Notes: a model not told the origin generated them from the letters alone. A stretch of DNA of 64,000 bases from Algivirga pacifica (GCF_039543525.1 NZ_BAABJX010000032.1:62001-126000); one strand, 5' to 3'. Positions 1-9,672 are shown, counted from the stretch's first letter. Numbers and translations are program-made.

Positions 1-1872
1 TGGAAGTGTTGGATCTTGAATAGATGGTGTACACGTAATTCCATTAGGGGTTATAGGGATAAAATGTTCTTGTGTAGGAATGTGTCTTTGCAGATAATCC
101 TCATAAGGAATAACCTTGTACTTATCCATAAAAATATAGGTTTCCTCGGGGTCAAAATATTGATTTTGCACATTCTTAAGACCTACTTTAAATGGCTTTC
201 CAATAGGTATCCCTATCGCCATATTCATTTCTTGCATGCGATACTCAGCCCCAGATGCCAATTTCACATAAGGATCTATCTGAATGGCATTCTCTTCTAC
301 CGTCATATAATAAGAGGTCGTCTTTGCATTCTGAATAGCATCTTGTCTCGTTCTCCCCCTAGCTTGAAATTCACTTTTCACGACAACTCCCTCATTTTCT
401 TGACCAAAGACCGATAAAGGAAACGTATTAAGATTATTACTGCCACCTTCCTCTTCCTCCTTGGAAAGTAATACAATAGGCTGTTTCGAATTTGTAATTG
501 GAATATTTACTTTTTCAATAAAACTGCCCACAGTATGGAAGTTCAAGGCATATTGTCCAGCAGTGAGGCCACCACCTAAGGTGATCACCATCCAAGCTAG
601 CAGCAAAGCAACTGTAACTCGTTTACTAAGAATCCAACGATATACAATTAAGGATAGACTGATGACCAGTAAAAGTAGCAAAGGCGTTGCAGTTGTTGCA
701 AATACAGAGGCTTTAAGGTAAAAAGGCAGGTCTCTAAGTACTTGTAATATTGCTGTAAGTAACTTCAGGTCCTTATCACTTAAATCTACTCCTTGTAGGT
801 CCAGTTTAATATCGTGCAGGTTTGTCAGTAAAAAATCCAAAGCTACATAAACGGCCGGAACACTTACCAGTAATACCATTAATAACGTAATACCTGTAAG
901 CATCGCTACTATTCTAGCCAATTGCTGCAACAAACCTTGAGGTAAGGTAACATGTTTCACCTCCTGATAGATACGTTGATAATAGTGTTGAACATGTTCA
1001 ACGGGTATACCTTGTTTAGTAAACGTTCTAGAGCGCTCATCAAAATGTGAACGGATATTATTCAAGGTCATCTCCACTCCATTACTCTGTAAACGTTCAC
1101 TGATAGAGCGTGCCTTTGGTATACTTAACCACAACCCAAAATAAAGCCAGAGTAAAGAGGGATATGCTACACTTCCTATAATAAAAAATAAGTATGCAAA
1201 TACCGGTTCAATCCCAAGGTGATGACTAATCCCTGTACATGTACCTGTAATAATCTTCCTTCTTCCGCTTCTCAATAAGTATTTCCCTTGTTGTGGAAGC
1301 GTTCCATTTTCGGGAACAATAATCCACCCTAATAGATAGCCCACACCCAACAATAGCGCAAGGATATCAAAATTATTAACACTATGATACAATGTAAATA
1401 ATAAGATAAGACGTACGACTACAGGGTCTACACGAAAATAATAAGCAATCCCGGCACAAAGGCCTGCAAGTTTTCTTCTTTTTACATCACGATACAGTGT
1501 TCCTGAAAAAGTTGGAGCCTGTATGGACCGAATACGGGAATATAGATACTCCTTAAAGGATTGTTGAGGTTTCGTTTTCTCTCCCTCAAAAAAGCCTTGT
1601 TCACTATCTTCCTGAAACCCTTCAATTTCCCCTAATTGCTCTTTTACATATAAAACATCATGCTCATCCAGCAGTGTTTTTCCTTCATTGAGAATTTGTA
1701 AAAGCAATTCAGCAATCCTTTCATCAATACTTTCTATGATGGATATCCCATCCTCAAAGTTCTGAAAATAAAGATGAACAGCTTGCCTGTATTGCTGAAG
1801 TGAGTCCGCAGCAGCTTCTGTAAAGTAATAAATAATACCGTTGATATTGACACTCTTGCTTTCCATATGCAT
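1..1872 (-). CDS. PspC-domain membrane protein, C-terminus cut by window edge
   Basis: The minus frame is open from an ATG at 1872 (a second, equally good ATG is at 1866) to the left edge, so at least 624 residues are present and the C-terminus is missing. Residues 1-110 are hydrophilic and probably helical. Two PspC modules follow: residues about 126-190 (YRDVKRRKLAGLCAGIAYYF, then two membrane segments ending IIVPENG) and a second about 200-255 (RSGRRKIITGTCTGISHHLG). Further membrane segments lie near residues 310-330 and 370-410, followed by a soluble tail that I do not recognise. PspC belongs to the phage-shock envelope-stress response in Enterobacteria; in Bacteroidota such proteins are common but poorly characterised, so a stress role is only an inference. 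It lies downstream of glmS, behind a terminator, so it is probably its own unit. Confidence 0.8.
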   Translation of the reverse strand, partial: MHMESKSVNINGIIYYFTEAAADSLQQYRQAVHLYFQNFEDGISIIESIDERIAELLLQILNEGKTLLDEHDVLYVKEQLGEIEGFQEDSEQGFFEGEKTKPQQSFKEYLYSRIRSIQAPTFSGTLYRDVKRRKLAGLCAGIAYYFRVDPVVVRLILLFTLYHSVNNFDILALLLGVGYLLGWIIVPENGTLPQQGKYLLRSGRRKIITGTCTGISHHLGIEPVFAYLFFIIGSVAYPSLLWLYFGLWLSIPKARSISERLQSNGVEMTLNNIRSHFDERSRTFTKQGIPVEHVQHYYQRIYQEVKHVTLPQGLLQQLARIVAMLTGITLLMVLLVSVPAVYVALDFLLTNLHDIKLDLQGVDLSDKDLKLLTAILQVLRDLPFYLKASVFATTATPLLLLLVISLSLIVYRWILSKRVTVALLLAWMVITLGGGLTAGQYALNFHTVGSFIEKVNIPITNSKQPIVLLSKEEEEGGSNNLNTFPLSVFGQENEGVVVKSEFQARGRTRQDAIQNAKTTSYYMTVEENAIQIDPYVKLASGAEYRMQEMNMAIGIPIGKPFKVGLKNVQNQYFDPEETYIFMDKYKVIPYEDYLQRHIPTQEHFIPITPNGITCTPSIQDPTLP

Positions 1873-2182
1873 CAACCTGTTTAATGCAATTCGATGTATG
1901 TTAGTTACTATTTCATTTTAAAGAAACGGCTAAAATATACGGATAGCAAAAATTCAAAGAACAAAGCAAACAACGCATTAATAACCAAGCACTTATCAAT
2001 AAATACCGGCTAACGAGTAATAAATAGTCAGTGTTCGAAATTGAACAAAAAAGTAAAAAGTAATAGATTAAACGTATAAGGTGAAATCATTCTTTTCTCC
2101 TTTCTCCAAAATAAAAAAGGCCTATCTCACAATTCTGAGACAGGCCCTTTATTATCATAGAACTTAACTAAATAAGCTCTTA
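1873..2182. other. Intergenic region between glmS and the PspC gene
   Basis: This 310-base AT-rich gap holds the glmS terminator near 2113-2150 and presumably the PspC-gene promoter. On the minus strand a TATATTTT string near 1955 is one base off the TAnnTTTG box, with TTTG upstream at a plausible spacing. I see no ORF or RNA gene. Confidence 0.4.
2113..2150 (-). terminator. Rho-independent terminator of glmS
   Basis: An inverted repeat (arms about 2118-2129 and 2136-2147, one mismatch) is followed on the minus strand by a run of T. It lies about 30 bases past the glmS stop. Confidence 0.8.
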
Positions 2183-4027
2183 TTATTCTACCGTTACTGA
2201 TTTCGCCAAGTTTCTTGGTTGATCCACATTACATCCTCTCATTACTGCGATGTAATAAGATAGTAATTGAAGAGGAACTACTGAAATCATTGGCATCAGG
2301 ATCTCGTGTACATCAGGCACCTCAATCACATGGTCTACCATTTTAGGGATTAATACATCTCCCTTCGTTACGATAGCAATTACACGTCCTTTTCTAGCTT
2401 TTACCTCCTGAATATTAGAAACCACCTTATCATAAGAGCTATCCTTAGTCGCAATAAATACTACCGGCATCTCCTCATCGATCAAGGCAATTGGTCCGTG
2501 CTTCATCTCTGCGGCAGGATATCCCTCAGCGTGAATATAAGAGATCTCTTTCAACTTTAAGGCTCCTTCCAATGCTACTGGGAAGTTATATCCTCTACCT
2601 AAGTACAAGAAGTTTGTAGCATCTTTATACAGGGCGGAGATTACCTTAATCTCTTCATCTAACTTCAAGGTCTCCTCGATCTTCTGAGGTACTTGCTCTA
2701 ATTCAAATAGTAATTTTTGCAAGTTCACATCAGAAAGCATCTTTTTCTCCTTGGCAACCATTAATGCCATCGTGGTCAATACCGTCAACTGAGCTGTAAA
2801 TGCTTTCGTACTAGCTACTCCAATCTCAGGCCCAGCATGTGTATAAGCTCCTTCATCAGAAACACGAGCAATAGATGATCCTACCACATTACAAACACCC
2901 AATACGGTTGCGCCATTTTTCTGAGCAATTTCAATAGCCGCTAGCGTATCAGCAGTTTCTCCCGATTGAGAAATCGCAATCACCACATCCCCTTTACCAA
3001 TAATAGGATTTCTATAACGGAACTCAGAAGCATATTCCACTTCCACCGGAATACGAGCTACTTCCTCAAAGATGTATTCCGCTACCAATCCAGCATGCCA
3101 AGAAGTACCACAAGCGATAATGACGATGCGATTGGCATTCATCAAGTCTTCCATATGGTGATGGATTCCACCTAACTTGACATGAGACTGTTCTGCAATC
3201 ACTCTACCTCTCAAGCAATCAGCCACTGACTTAGGCTGCTCCATGATTTCTTTCATCATAAAGTGCTCATAACCTCCTTTCTCGATTGCTTCAAGCTCCA
3301 TCTCTAGCGTATGGATATAAGGTGTTTGAGGAGTATTTTTTACGTCAATAATTGTAAGTTCTCCTTCCTTGATCAATGCAATCTCCTCATCATTGATATA
3401 TACTACATCTTTAGTATACTCAATGATCGGCGTTGCATCTGAAGCAATGAAGAATTCTTTTTTATCTTCTCCGATACCAATCACCAAAGGACTACCCTTT
3501 CTAGCGGCAATCAATTGGTTGGGATCATCTTTAGAGATCAAAGCGATGGCATATGCCCCTACCACTTCCGTTAAAGCGATACGAACGGCTTCAATCAACT
3601 CACAGTTATTGTCTTTCTGAATTTGCTCAATAAAGTGTAGAAATACCTCTGTATCCGTTTCACTCTCAAACTCATGTCCTTTGTTCAGTAATTCCTGTTT
3701 TAGAGAGCCATAGTTTTCAATAATACCATTATGTACCATCGCTAACTTCCCATCAGAAGAATAATGTGGGTGTGCATTCACATCACTAGGTCCGCCATGA
3801 GTAGCCCAACGGGTATGTCCAATCCCTAAACCTCCGCTAATATCTTTTCCTTGAATTAACTCTTCTAGGCCACTTACTTTTCCTTTAATCTTATAAATAT
3901 TCAGTGCCTCTCCATTCATTAAAGCAATGCCGGCGCTATCATAGCCTCTATATTCCAGACGCTGCAAACCTTTTACCAAGATATCGCAAGCCTCTTGTGT
4001 TCCTAGGTATCCTACAATTCCACACAT
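2183..4027 (-). CDS. glmS: Glutamine--fructose-6-phosphate aminotransferase (isomerizing)
   Basis: GlmS converts fructose-6-phosphate and glutamine to glucosamine-6-phosphate, the entry step to UDP-GlcNAc for peptidoglycan and lipopolysaccharide. The 614-residue length is normal. The protein begins MCGIVGYLG, so Cys2 is the catalytic nucleophile of the class II glutaminase domain (residues 1 to about 235, with HTRWATHG typical of the glutamine site). Two SIS sugar-isomerase domains follow (SQSGETADT in the first), and the C-terminus NLAKSVTVE is the conserved family tail. The start is fixed because Cys2 must be exposed. A hairpin lies at 4055-4070 in the leader, but nothing resembles the Firmicute glmS ribozyme. 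It is a single-gene unit ended by the terminator at 2113-2150. Confidence 0.98.
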   Translation of the reverse strand: MCGIVGYLGTQEACDILVKGLQRLEYRGYDSAGIALMNGEALNIYKIKGKVSGLEELIQGKDISGGLGIGHTRWATHGGPSDVNAHPHYSSDGKLAMVHNGIIENYGSLKQELLNKGHEFESETDTEVFLHFIEQIQKDNNCELIEAVRIALTEVVGAYAIALISKDDPNQLIAARKGSPLVIGIGEDKKEFFIASDATPIIEYTKDVVYINDEEIALIKEGELTIIDVKNTPQTPYIHTLEMELEAIEKGGYEHFMMKEIMEQPKSVADCLRGRVIAEQSHVKLGGIHHHMEDLMNANRIVIIACGTSWHAGLVAEYIFEEVARIPVEVEYASEFRYRNPIIGKGDVVIAISQSGETADTLAAIEIAQKNGATVLGVCNVVGSSIARVSDEGAYTHAGPEIGVASTKAFTAQLTVLTTMALMVAKEKKMLSDVNLQKLLFELEQVPQKIEETLKLDEEIKVISALYKDATNFLYLGRGYNFPVALEGALKLKEISYIHAEGYPAAEMKHGPIALIDEEMPVVFIATKDSSYDKVVSNIQEVKARKGRVIAIVTKGDVLIPKMVDHVIEVPDVHEILMPMISVVPLQLLSYYIAVMRGCNVDQPRNLAKSVTVE

Positions 4028-4164
4028 AGTAATCTAAAAGTTTTAGTACACACATTGTGCTCTCGCACAAAAAAATATTGTTTAGTTATTGAAGGCTTAT
4101 TGGAAGTTACTCTTCACGAATATTTCAAATAAACCCCATGGGTTGGTATTTATATTCTTATAAA

Positions 4165-4210
4165 AAAAGAATGTGCTTACCAGAATAATTTATTCCAGTA
4201 AGCACACAAA
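4165..4210 (-). terminator. Terminator of the DUF4270 gene
   Basis: Nine-base perfect arms (4172-4180 and 4199-4207) enclose a second AT-rich inverted repeat. On the minus strand the hairpin is followed by ATTCTTTTTTTA. Confidence 0.75.
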
Positions 4211-4291
4211 TGTAAATGATTCCAAAAAAGAATCATAGTTTTCAGTGATTAAAATAAATTTAAATATACCTGAAAACAGGTATGTTATTTA

Positions 4292-5713
4292 TTAATCAAA
4301 AATAGTATAGAATATTTCTAATCGCATTCCTAAGGTCTCATCAAACAATGGATGTGAGTTTGGATTGGCGCTATCTCCAATAATCGCTTTATTAACTCTC
4401 CCTACCTGCACAGACTCTATCACACTCGTTGGCAGCAAGATCAACCCATTATCTTCCAATGGGTCACCTTTTTCAAGACGCTCCAAACGATCTTGTAGAT
4501 AGGTCGTGAGGTTCACACTACCAAATGTTTGGATATTGGTATTATAAGTCAGCTGAAAGCCATCGTTAGGAAAAGCACTCGCCAAAGGTAGTAAACTTCC
4601 TTCCTCTGACATCTCTGGAGCGCCATCAATAGAACGGAAAAGTGTAAACCCTGACACAATAGGAGTCATTGTTTGAGGGTCAATCGTCATTCCCTCTGCC
4701 GCAATCGCAGGGATAAATAACTCTGCCTTATTAATCACTACCTTCTTTCCTTCTCCTAATTCAGAAAGCCCCAACAAAGATGGAAAATCAATACGTGTTC
4801 CTATCCCTGTACCTTCTACAATGATACTGCGATTAGCTAGTTCGATAGAGGAAACTCCTTCTGTTTCAGTCAAGGTGCTCAACTCCTCTCCTTTTTCATA
4901 ATCCACATTATAGAAAGCACTACCAAAATAAATTTGCTCTGTAAATGATGTATCTTTATCAAAAGTCACCTGATCATTAAACGACAAACGAATAGAAGGC
5001 TCTCCAGGCTGCATGTTTATACCAGCAATCCAAGCTGCTTGACGCTCATCTACTACAATAGATATACCATCAAAAATAGCATCGAATGTATTCAAGGTAT
5101 CTCCAGCTTCTACAACACGTAAAATATCCTCTTTCAATCGCTCTCCAAATGCCAGAGGTAAGTCTACCTGCAGGGTATCATCAAAAGATACCTCTGCTGA
5201 AGTTAAAATACTTAGTTGATCTCCTTTCAGGCGATCTGTCGTATAATATTGGAATGCCTCCTCTTCATCTTCATCCTCATAGCGCTTCAACGGCTCTAGA
5301 TTCTCAAATATGCTGAAGGTTAAAGTTTGTAGAGTGTCTCCATACAGATACCCTCCCAAAGGTAGGGTTAAGGTTACCGAAGTAATCATTGAGTTTTGAT
5401 TCAAGTTCGTTGAATCTGTACCATAAATCGTACTACCGGCAAAAATTGAAGTATTTGTTTTTCCTAGTAAAGTTCCTTCTGACACTGCTCCCAACGGCAT
5501 CTGAGCAACATTTCCTGAGACAGGAGCTGCATATTGCTCGGTTGTTGCAGCAACGGCAAATGAGTCAACAAAAAATGTATTCACAAAACTAGAGTCAGAG
5601 GGGTCAATATCCTGACCAATCAAGTTATTCTCTGTCCCATCATTACATGAAAAAAATATATTCCCTGCCAGGAATACTCCTAGTACGCCTAAAAATCTAC
5701 TATTCATTATCAT
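4292..5713 (-). CDS. DUF4270 family lipoprotein
   Basis: This is a 473-residue exported protein. The N-terminus is a lipoprotein signal with a lipobox ending at Cys23 (NIFFSC), so it should be lipid-anchored in the envelope. After the cysteine comes the DUF4270-type opening (LIGQDIDPSDSSFVNTFFVD) and a beta-rich body with repeated 'SVTLTLPLGGYLYGD' and 'INKAELFIPA' strands, as expected for this Bacteroidota family. Its molecular function is unknown. The neighbours (short starch-synthase-like gene, then panC and panD) are the same set often found with DUF4270 in Bacteroidota genomes. The start at 5713 (MIMNSRFL) could instead be Met3. It has its own terminator. Confidence 0.85.
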   Translation of the reverse strand: MIMNSRFLGVLGVFLAGNIFFSCNDGTENNLIGQDIDPSDSSFVNTFFVDSFAVAATTEQYAAPVSGNVAQMPLGAVSEGTLLGKTNTSIFAGSTIYGTDSTNLNQNSMITSVTLTLPLGGYLYGDTLQTLTFSIFENLEPLKRYEDEDEEEAFQYYTTDRLKGDQLSILTSAEVSFDDTLQVDLPLAFGERLKEDILRVVEAGDTLNTFDAIFDGISIVVDERQAAWIAGINMQPGEPSIRLSFNDQVTFDKDTSFTEQIYFGSAFYNVDYEKGEELSTLTETEGVSSIELANRSIIVEGTGIGTRIDFPSLLGLSELGEGKKVVINKAELFIPAIAAEGMTIDPQTMTPIVSGFTLFRSIDGAPEMSEEGSLLPLASAFPNDGFQLTYNTNIQTFGSVNLTTYLQDRLERLEKGDPLEDNGLILLPTSVIESVQVGRVNKAIIGDSANPNSHPLFDETLGMRLEIFYTIFD

Positions 5714-5934
5714 TATCGTTACTATAAGGTTCCCCTAATTCGTTATCTCAATTTTTTGTGGTATCACGCTAAAATAGTCCTATTACCAGTAGGCCTAATC
5801 TATTTTATCATTTTTAACAGATGCAAAGATAAAGGTTTTACGCAAACTATAGTAGTTATAAAGCGACTGTACCCTTATGAACTCTTATCCTTCATATATA
5901 AGACACCACTTCCTAAACTGAAGTAGTAAAACAT

Positions 5935-5971
5935 CATAAAAAAAGCTTCTGATGAGAGTCACCAGAAGCTT
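5935..5971 (-). terminator. Terminator after the GT5-like gene
   Basis: Nine-base arms at 5943-5951 and 5963-5971 are followed on the minus strand by a T run (TTTTTTTATG). Confidence 0.8.
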
Positions 5972-5994
5972 ATTCCACTATATGTAATCGTACA

Positions 5995-6810
5995 TTAGTT
6001 CATTAAAGAAGTATAAAGATTGTAATAAGAATCTGCATACTCTTCACTTTGTTCAATCGTATCTACTTGCTTACCGTCCAGTTCACCAAGCAAGGTATTT
6101 ACGGCTGCCTCTTCATCTTTGCCAGCTTTCGTTACAATATCCGCATATTCAGAGCCTATACGAACAAATGCATTGTAATCCGCTGAACTTAAGTTATTAA
6201 GCATACCGTCTTCAATATCTACCATTTTCACTTTATTGATCAGCTCCCCATCAAAGATATGCTGGAAAGAAGTATCATAAATCGTGTAGATTGTCTTCGT
6301 ATCCTTGAAGACAGGATCGTTTTTGTAAGTGGTCTTCAGATAAAGAGGAATCAAGCTTGTAAACCAGTCGTTACAATGTACGATATCTGGTGCCCAACCC
6401 AATTTTTTCACTGTTTCAATCACTCCTTTACAGAAGAAGATAGAACGCTCATCATTATCCTCGAAGAATTTATCATCATTTTTAGCATCAGTAAATACTG
6501 ACTTTCTGTGAAAATAATCTTCATTATCGATGAAGTACACCTGCAACTTTGCGCTAGGAATAGAAGCCACCTTGATGGTCAATGGTTTCTCCTCATCACC
6601 TACTGCAATGTTAATACCTGAAAGTCGTACTACCTCGTGAAGCCTGTTCTTACGTTCATTAATCAATCCAAACCTTGGTACCATGATACGGATCTCCATT
6701 CCTCGCTCTTGCATAGATTGCGGCAACTTACGAACGTAGTCCGCCACCTCTGAAGTTTGCAAAAAAGGATTAATCTCGCTTGATACGTAAAGAATTTTTA
6801 ATTTTGACAT
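5995..6810 (-). CDS. Short glycogen/starch-synthase-like protein (GT5 N-terminal domain only)
   Basis: The protein matches the N-terminal Rossmann half of glycogen synthase: ILYVSSEINPFLQT at the start (where the family has a KxGGL-type motif), RIMVPRFG, a KVASIPSAKLQVYFIDN strand and DIVHCNDWFTSLIP. It stops at about 271 residues, while full glycogen synthases have about 480 and a second half carrying most of the ADP-glucose site. The KxGGL motif itself is not recognisable. The enzyme may therefore be inactive in glycogen synthesis or have another role. Short forms like this are usual in Cytophagales next to panC and DUF4270, so the length looks natural. I start at the second Met (MSKLKILYV) rather than 6822 because it fits the domain start. 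It is divergent from panC, sharing the 129-base gap. Confidence 0.75.
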   Translation of the reverse strand: MSKLKILYVSSEINPFLQTSEVADYVRKLPQSMQERGMEIRIMVPRFGLINERKNRLHEVVRLSGINIAVGDEEKPLTIKVASIPSAKLQVYFIDNEDYFHRKSVFTDAKNDDKFFEDNDERSIFFCKGVIETVKKLGWAPDIVHCNDWFTSLIPLYLKTTYKNDPVFKDTKTIYTIYDTSFQHIFDGELINKVKMVDIEDGMLNNLSSADYNAFVRIGSEYADIVTKAGKDEEAAVNTLLGELDGKQVDTIEQSEEYADSYYNLYTSLMN

Positions 6811-6939
6811 ATTCTGCAGCATTTACATTAATTTAACTGCAAAATTACAAACTAACAGGCCTTTTTTCAAGTAATCCTTGAAAAATCAATAAAATAAACC
6901 GCTATATTAACATATAATTTCAAAAGAACAAGACTTGTC

Positions 6940-7803
6940 ATGAAAATATTTAGAGATAAAAATTTACTTCAACAATACATCCTTCAGGCTAAGGCCAATG
7001 GGCAATCTATAGGATTTGTTCCTACCATGGGCACCTTGCATCAAGGACACTTATCTTTGATCAAACAGTCTAAAAAAGCAAATGATTTAACCTTCTGCAG
7101 CATTTTTGTCAATCCTACTCAGTTCAACAACCCAGAAGACCTAGCAACCTACCCAAGGCAGGAAGCCAGTGATATTGAAAAGCTTACAGCGGCGGGTTGT
7201 GATGCCGTTTTCATCCCTGATAACCAGACGATGTACCCCACAGGTCTTGACACTTCAAAATTACTTCAATTCAACTTTGGAATATTAGAGCAGCAATTGG
7301 AAGGTGCTCACCGTCCGGGTCATTTCAATGGAGTAGGTATTGTGGTCAGTAAACTGTTTCATTTGGTATCTCCCGACAATGCTTACTTCGGCCTAAAAGA
7401 CTTGCAACAATTTCTGATTATACGTAAAATGGTACGTGACCTGTCCTTTCCTCTTCAAGTACATGGTTGTCCTACAGTACGGGAAAGTGATGGTCTAGCA
7501 ATGTCTTCCCGTAACCTAAAGCTTTCCACGGAAGAAAGACAAATCGCCCCTTCCCTACATGAAGGGTTAACATTAGTTCAACAAGCAATCTTATCAGGTG
7601 AGTCTGTACAAAACGCACTACAAAAAGGATTAGCGCACATTGAACAATCTAAGGTCTTTACAGTTGAGTATTTAGAAGTTAGAGAAACAGAAACACTCAC
7701 TAAAGTGGATAACGTTTCCTCTCTTCCTGAATATGCTATATTGGTGGCTGCACACCTAGGCAACGTTCGATTAATCGATAATTTATTAGTGCAACAATCT
7801 TAA
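6940..7803 (+). CDS. panC: Pantoate--beta-alanine ligase
   Basis: PanC joins pantoate and beta-alanine using ATP, the last step of pantothenate (vitamin B5) synthesis. The 287-residue length is typical. Visible motifs are the nucleotidyltransferase signature FVPTMGTLHQGHLSLI (residues 24-39, HxGH type), FVNPTQFNNPEDLATYP in the pantoate site, AYFGLKDLQQ, and TVRESDGLAMSSRN, which carries the KMSKS-like loop. It is followed in the same direction by panD, whose product makes the beta-alanine substrate, so the two form a pathway pair although 193 bases separate them. No odd features. Confidence 0.97.
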   Translation: MKIFRDKNLLQQYILQAKANGQSIGFVPTMGTLHQGHLSLIKQSKKANDLTFCSIFVNPTQFNNPEDLATYPRQEASDIEKLTAAGCDAVFIPDNQTMYPTGLDTSKLLQFNFGILEQQLEGAHRPGHFNGVGIVVSKLFHLVSPDNAYFGLKDLQQFLIIRKMVRDLSFPLQVHGCPTVRESDGLAMSSRNLKLSTEERQIAPSLHEGLTLVQQAILSGESVQNALQKGLAHIEQSKVFTVEYLEVRETETLTKVDNVSSLPEYAILVAAHLGNVRLIDNLLVQQS

Positions 7804-7996
7804 TTGTCATCTATCTATAGATTAATCCAATTAAAGATTAAGAATTTAATTTTTTTTAAATTAATATTGCATTTCCAAGAAACTTTATCACTTAAACCGT
7901 GGTTTAATGTTTCGACTCAAATACGTTAATAGTCTCAAAATATGGGACTAATCGTAAACATCACTGAAATATTGCAAACTTCTGAAATAGATCATC

Positions 7997-8356
7997 ATGT
8001 ATATTGAGGTTCTAAAATCTAAAATACATCGTGTAAAGGTTACACAAGCTGAATTGAACTACGTGGGAAGCATCACCATCGACGAAGATTTGATGGATGC
8101 CGCAGACCTGATTGAAGGAGAAAAACTTCAAATTGTCAACAACAACAATGGGGAGCGATTCGAAACCTACGTTATCAAAGGAGAAAGAGGTAGTGGCGTT
8201 ATCTGCTTGAATGGAGCAGCTGCACGTAAAGTACAAGTAGGAGATATTCTAATACTTATTTCTTATTGCCTATTGGAAAAAGAGGAAGCTAAACGTTACC
8301 AAGCTAAACTAGTGTTCCCTGATGAGCAAAATCGCCTGATTCCTGAGACGGTTTAA
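7997..8356 (+). CDS. panD: Aspartate 1-decarboxylase
   Basis: PanD makes beta-alanine from aspartate and supplies PanC. It is a pyruvoyl enzyme made as a proenzyme that cleaves itself. The cleavage site is visible as YVGS, with Gly24 and Ser25; Ser25 becomes the pyruvoyl group. Other family motifs are ERFETYVIKGERGSGVICLNGAAAR and GDILILISY. The 119-residue length is slightly under the common 120-130 but complete. It is followed by a strong terminator. Confidence 0.97.
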   Translation: MYIEVLKSKIHRVKVTQAELNYVGSITIDEDLMDAADLIEGEKLQIVNNNNGERFETYVIKGERGSGVICLNGAAARKVQVGDILILISYCLLEKEEAKRYQAKLVFPDEQNRLIPETV

Positions 8357-8408
8357 GGGCTCTCTATTAGAGCAATAGTTGCGAAGACCTTTTTGGTAAA
8401 ATTTCATA

Positions 8409-8455
8409 AAAGCCAGTTTATTTACGGTATGTTGTAAATAAACTGGCTTTCTTTG
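8409..8455 (+). terminator. Terminator of panD
   Basis: A perfect 16-base stem (8409-8424 with 8435-8450) and 10-base loop are followed by CTTTGT. The U-run is weak but the stem is very stable. Confidence 0.75.
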
Positions 8456-8487
8456 TAGTATTATCATTATGGCTAAATTCTTTATTT

Positions 8488-9582
8488 GTGAAGTCTTTTA
8501 TCAAATACCTCATATCCATTAGTATTGCCACCGGTTTTCTTTGGTGGGTCTATCGGGAGCAAAACCTTAGCGACATTTTAGAAAGAATAGAGCAAACGGA
8601 TCTGCTCTGGCTATGTTTATCTTTATTAGCTCTAATAATTAGTAATTATTCCAGAGCAATTCGATGGCGCATTGCCTTGGAGCCTTTAGGCTACTACCCT
8701 ACTGGAGTGCGTAGTTTTCTTTCTGTCATGTCAGGATACTTTATTAATGCTATTATCCCCAGAATGGGAGAGATTATTCGATGTACATTACTTTCCAAAA
8801 CCGCTTCGGTGCCCATTAAATTATCCATAGGTACCCTTATCGCAGAACGAGTACTGGATATGCTCATTATGGGTAGCTTAGTCATGTTGATGTTCATTAT
8901 TGAATTTGAAAAGGTCGTTGCACTTATTTCGTTTATTAGTGGACAACCTGCCGAAAGTGTGAGTAGCTTTGTAATTGGATTAGGCAGTATAGGAGCATTA
9001 CTATTCATAACCCTTATTATAGGTTACCTTTTCCGTAAGCAACTGATACAGTTTAAGCTATTTAAAACAGGAGAAGAACGATTACTATCAGTAATCCAAG
9101 AAGCTGATCGATATCCTCTATTGCACAAACTGATACAACTCCTTTCTGGCATCAAGGATGGGCTTATTAGCATTCAGAAGATGAGCCTACGACAACAAAT
9201 TACTTATATTGGACACACGATTGTGATTTGGTCAATGTATTACCTCATGACCTACACGTTATTTCAAGGAGGTAGTGCCACAGAGCACCTTAGCCTTACT
9301 TGTGCCTTTACAACTTTTGTAATGGGAGGAATAGGCATGGTCATCCCAACACCGGGAGGTACTGGCTCTTATCATTTTGTAGTAACACAAACCCTGATGG
9401 CCTATGGTTTAACGGAAGGTAATGCAGCTGCTTTTGCTATTGTAATGCATGGTGCCCAATCTTTATCCATCATTGCGCTAGGAGGGTTAAGTATGCTTAT
9501 TGCTAACCACATTCCTCAACAAGGCAGTTACCGGGAAACTCTCAACCAAGTAGTATCTGAAGATACCTCCAATAATGTTTAA
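8488..9582 (+). CDS. UPF0104 / lysylphosphatidylglycerol synthase-type transmembrane protein
   Basis: This 364-residue integral membrane protein has about eight hydrophobic segments. Motifs of the YbhN/AglD/MprF flippase-like family are present: NYSRAIRWRIALEPLG after the second helix, GYFINAIIPRMGEIIRC, and GGIGMVIPTPGGTGSYHF near the C-terminus. In MprF this domain translocates or makes aminoacylated lipids; the stand-alone proteins are thought to move lipid-linked substrates, but the substrate here is unknown. The start is a GTG; the ATG at 8469 is in another frame. It is followed by a nucleotidyltransferase gene in the same direction, with a TTATCG-type inverted repeat between them. Confidence 0.85.
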   Translation: MKSFIKYLISISIATGFLWWVYREQNLSDILERIEQTDLLWLCLSLLALIISNYSRAIRWRIALEPLGYYPTGVRSFLSVMSGYFINAIIPRMGEIIRCTLLSKTASVPIKLSIGTLIAERVLDMLIMGSLVMLMFIIEFEKVVALISFISGQPAESVSSFVIGLGSIGALLFITLIIGYLFRKQLIQFKLFKTGEERLLSVIQEADRYPLLHKLIQLLSGIKDGLISIQKMSLRQQITYIGHTIVIWSMYYLMTYTLFQGGSATEHLSLTCAFTTFVMGGIGMVIPTPGGTGSYHFVVTQTLMAYGLTEGNAAAFAIVMHGAQSLSIIALGGLSMLIANHIPQQGSYRETLNQVVSEDTSNNV

Positions 9583-9587
9583 TATAC

Positions 9588-9657
9588 CGTTTATCGGTTA
9601 TTGCTTATCGTTTATTTCTTCTTCACTAAGAATATCCAAGCAAAGCGATAAGCGATT
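9588..9657. repeat. TTATCG-type inverted repeat
   Basis: The left part (9588-9616) contains TTATCGGTTATTGCTTATCG and the right part (9639-9657) its imperfect inverse. The same ATTGCTTATCG string forms a perfect hairpin at 59901-59949, and TTATCGG is repeated in tandem at 51741-51782. Confidence 0.6.
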
Positions 9658-9672
9658 TTTATACAAAAAGCT

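Noticed and set aside
16..721. Two plus-strand ORFs at the left edge
   Set aside because: They are opposite to an open minus-strand PspC-family reading frame that contains clear protein features.
4028..4080. Possible glmS ribozyme in the glmS leader
   Set aside because: Only a 16-base hairpin is present (4055-4070), and the ribozyme core is absent; this ribozyme is known from Firmicutes.
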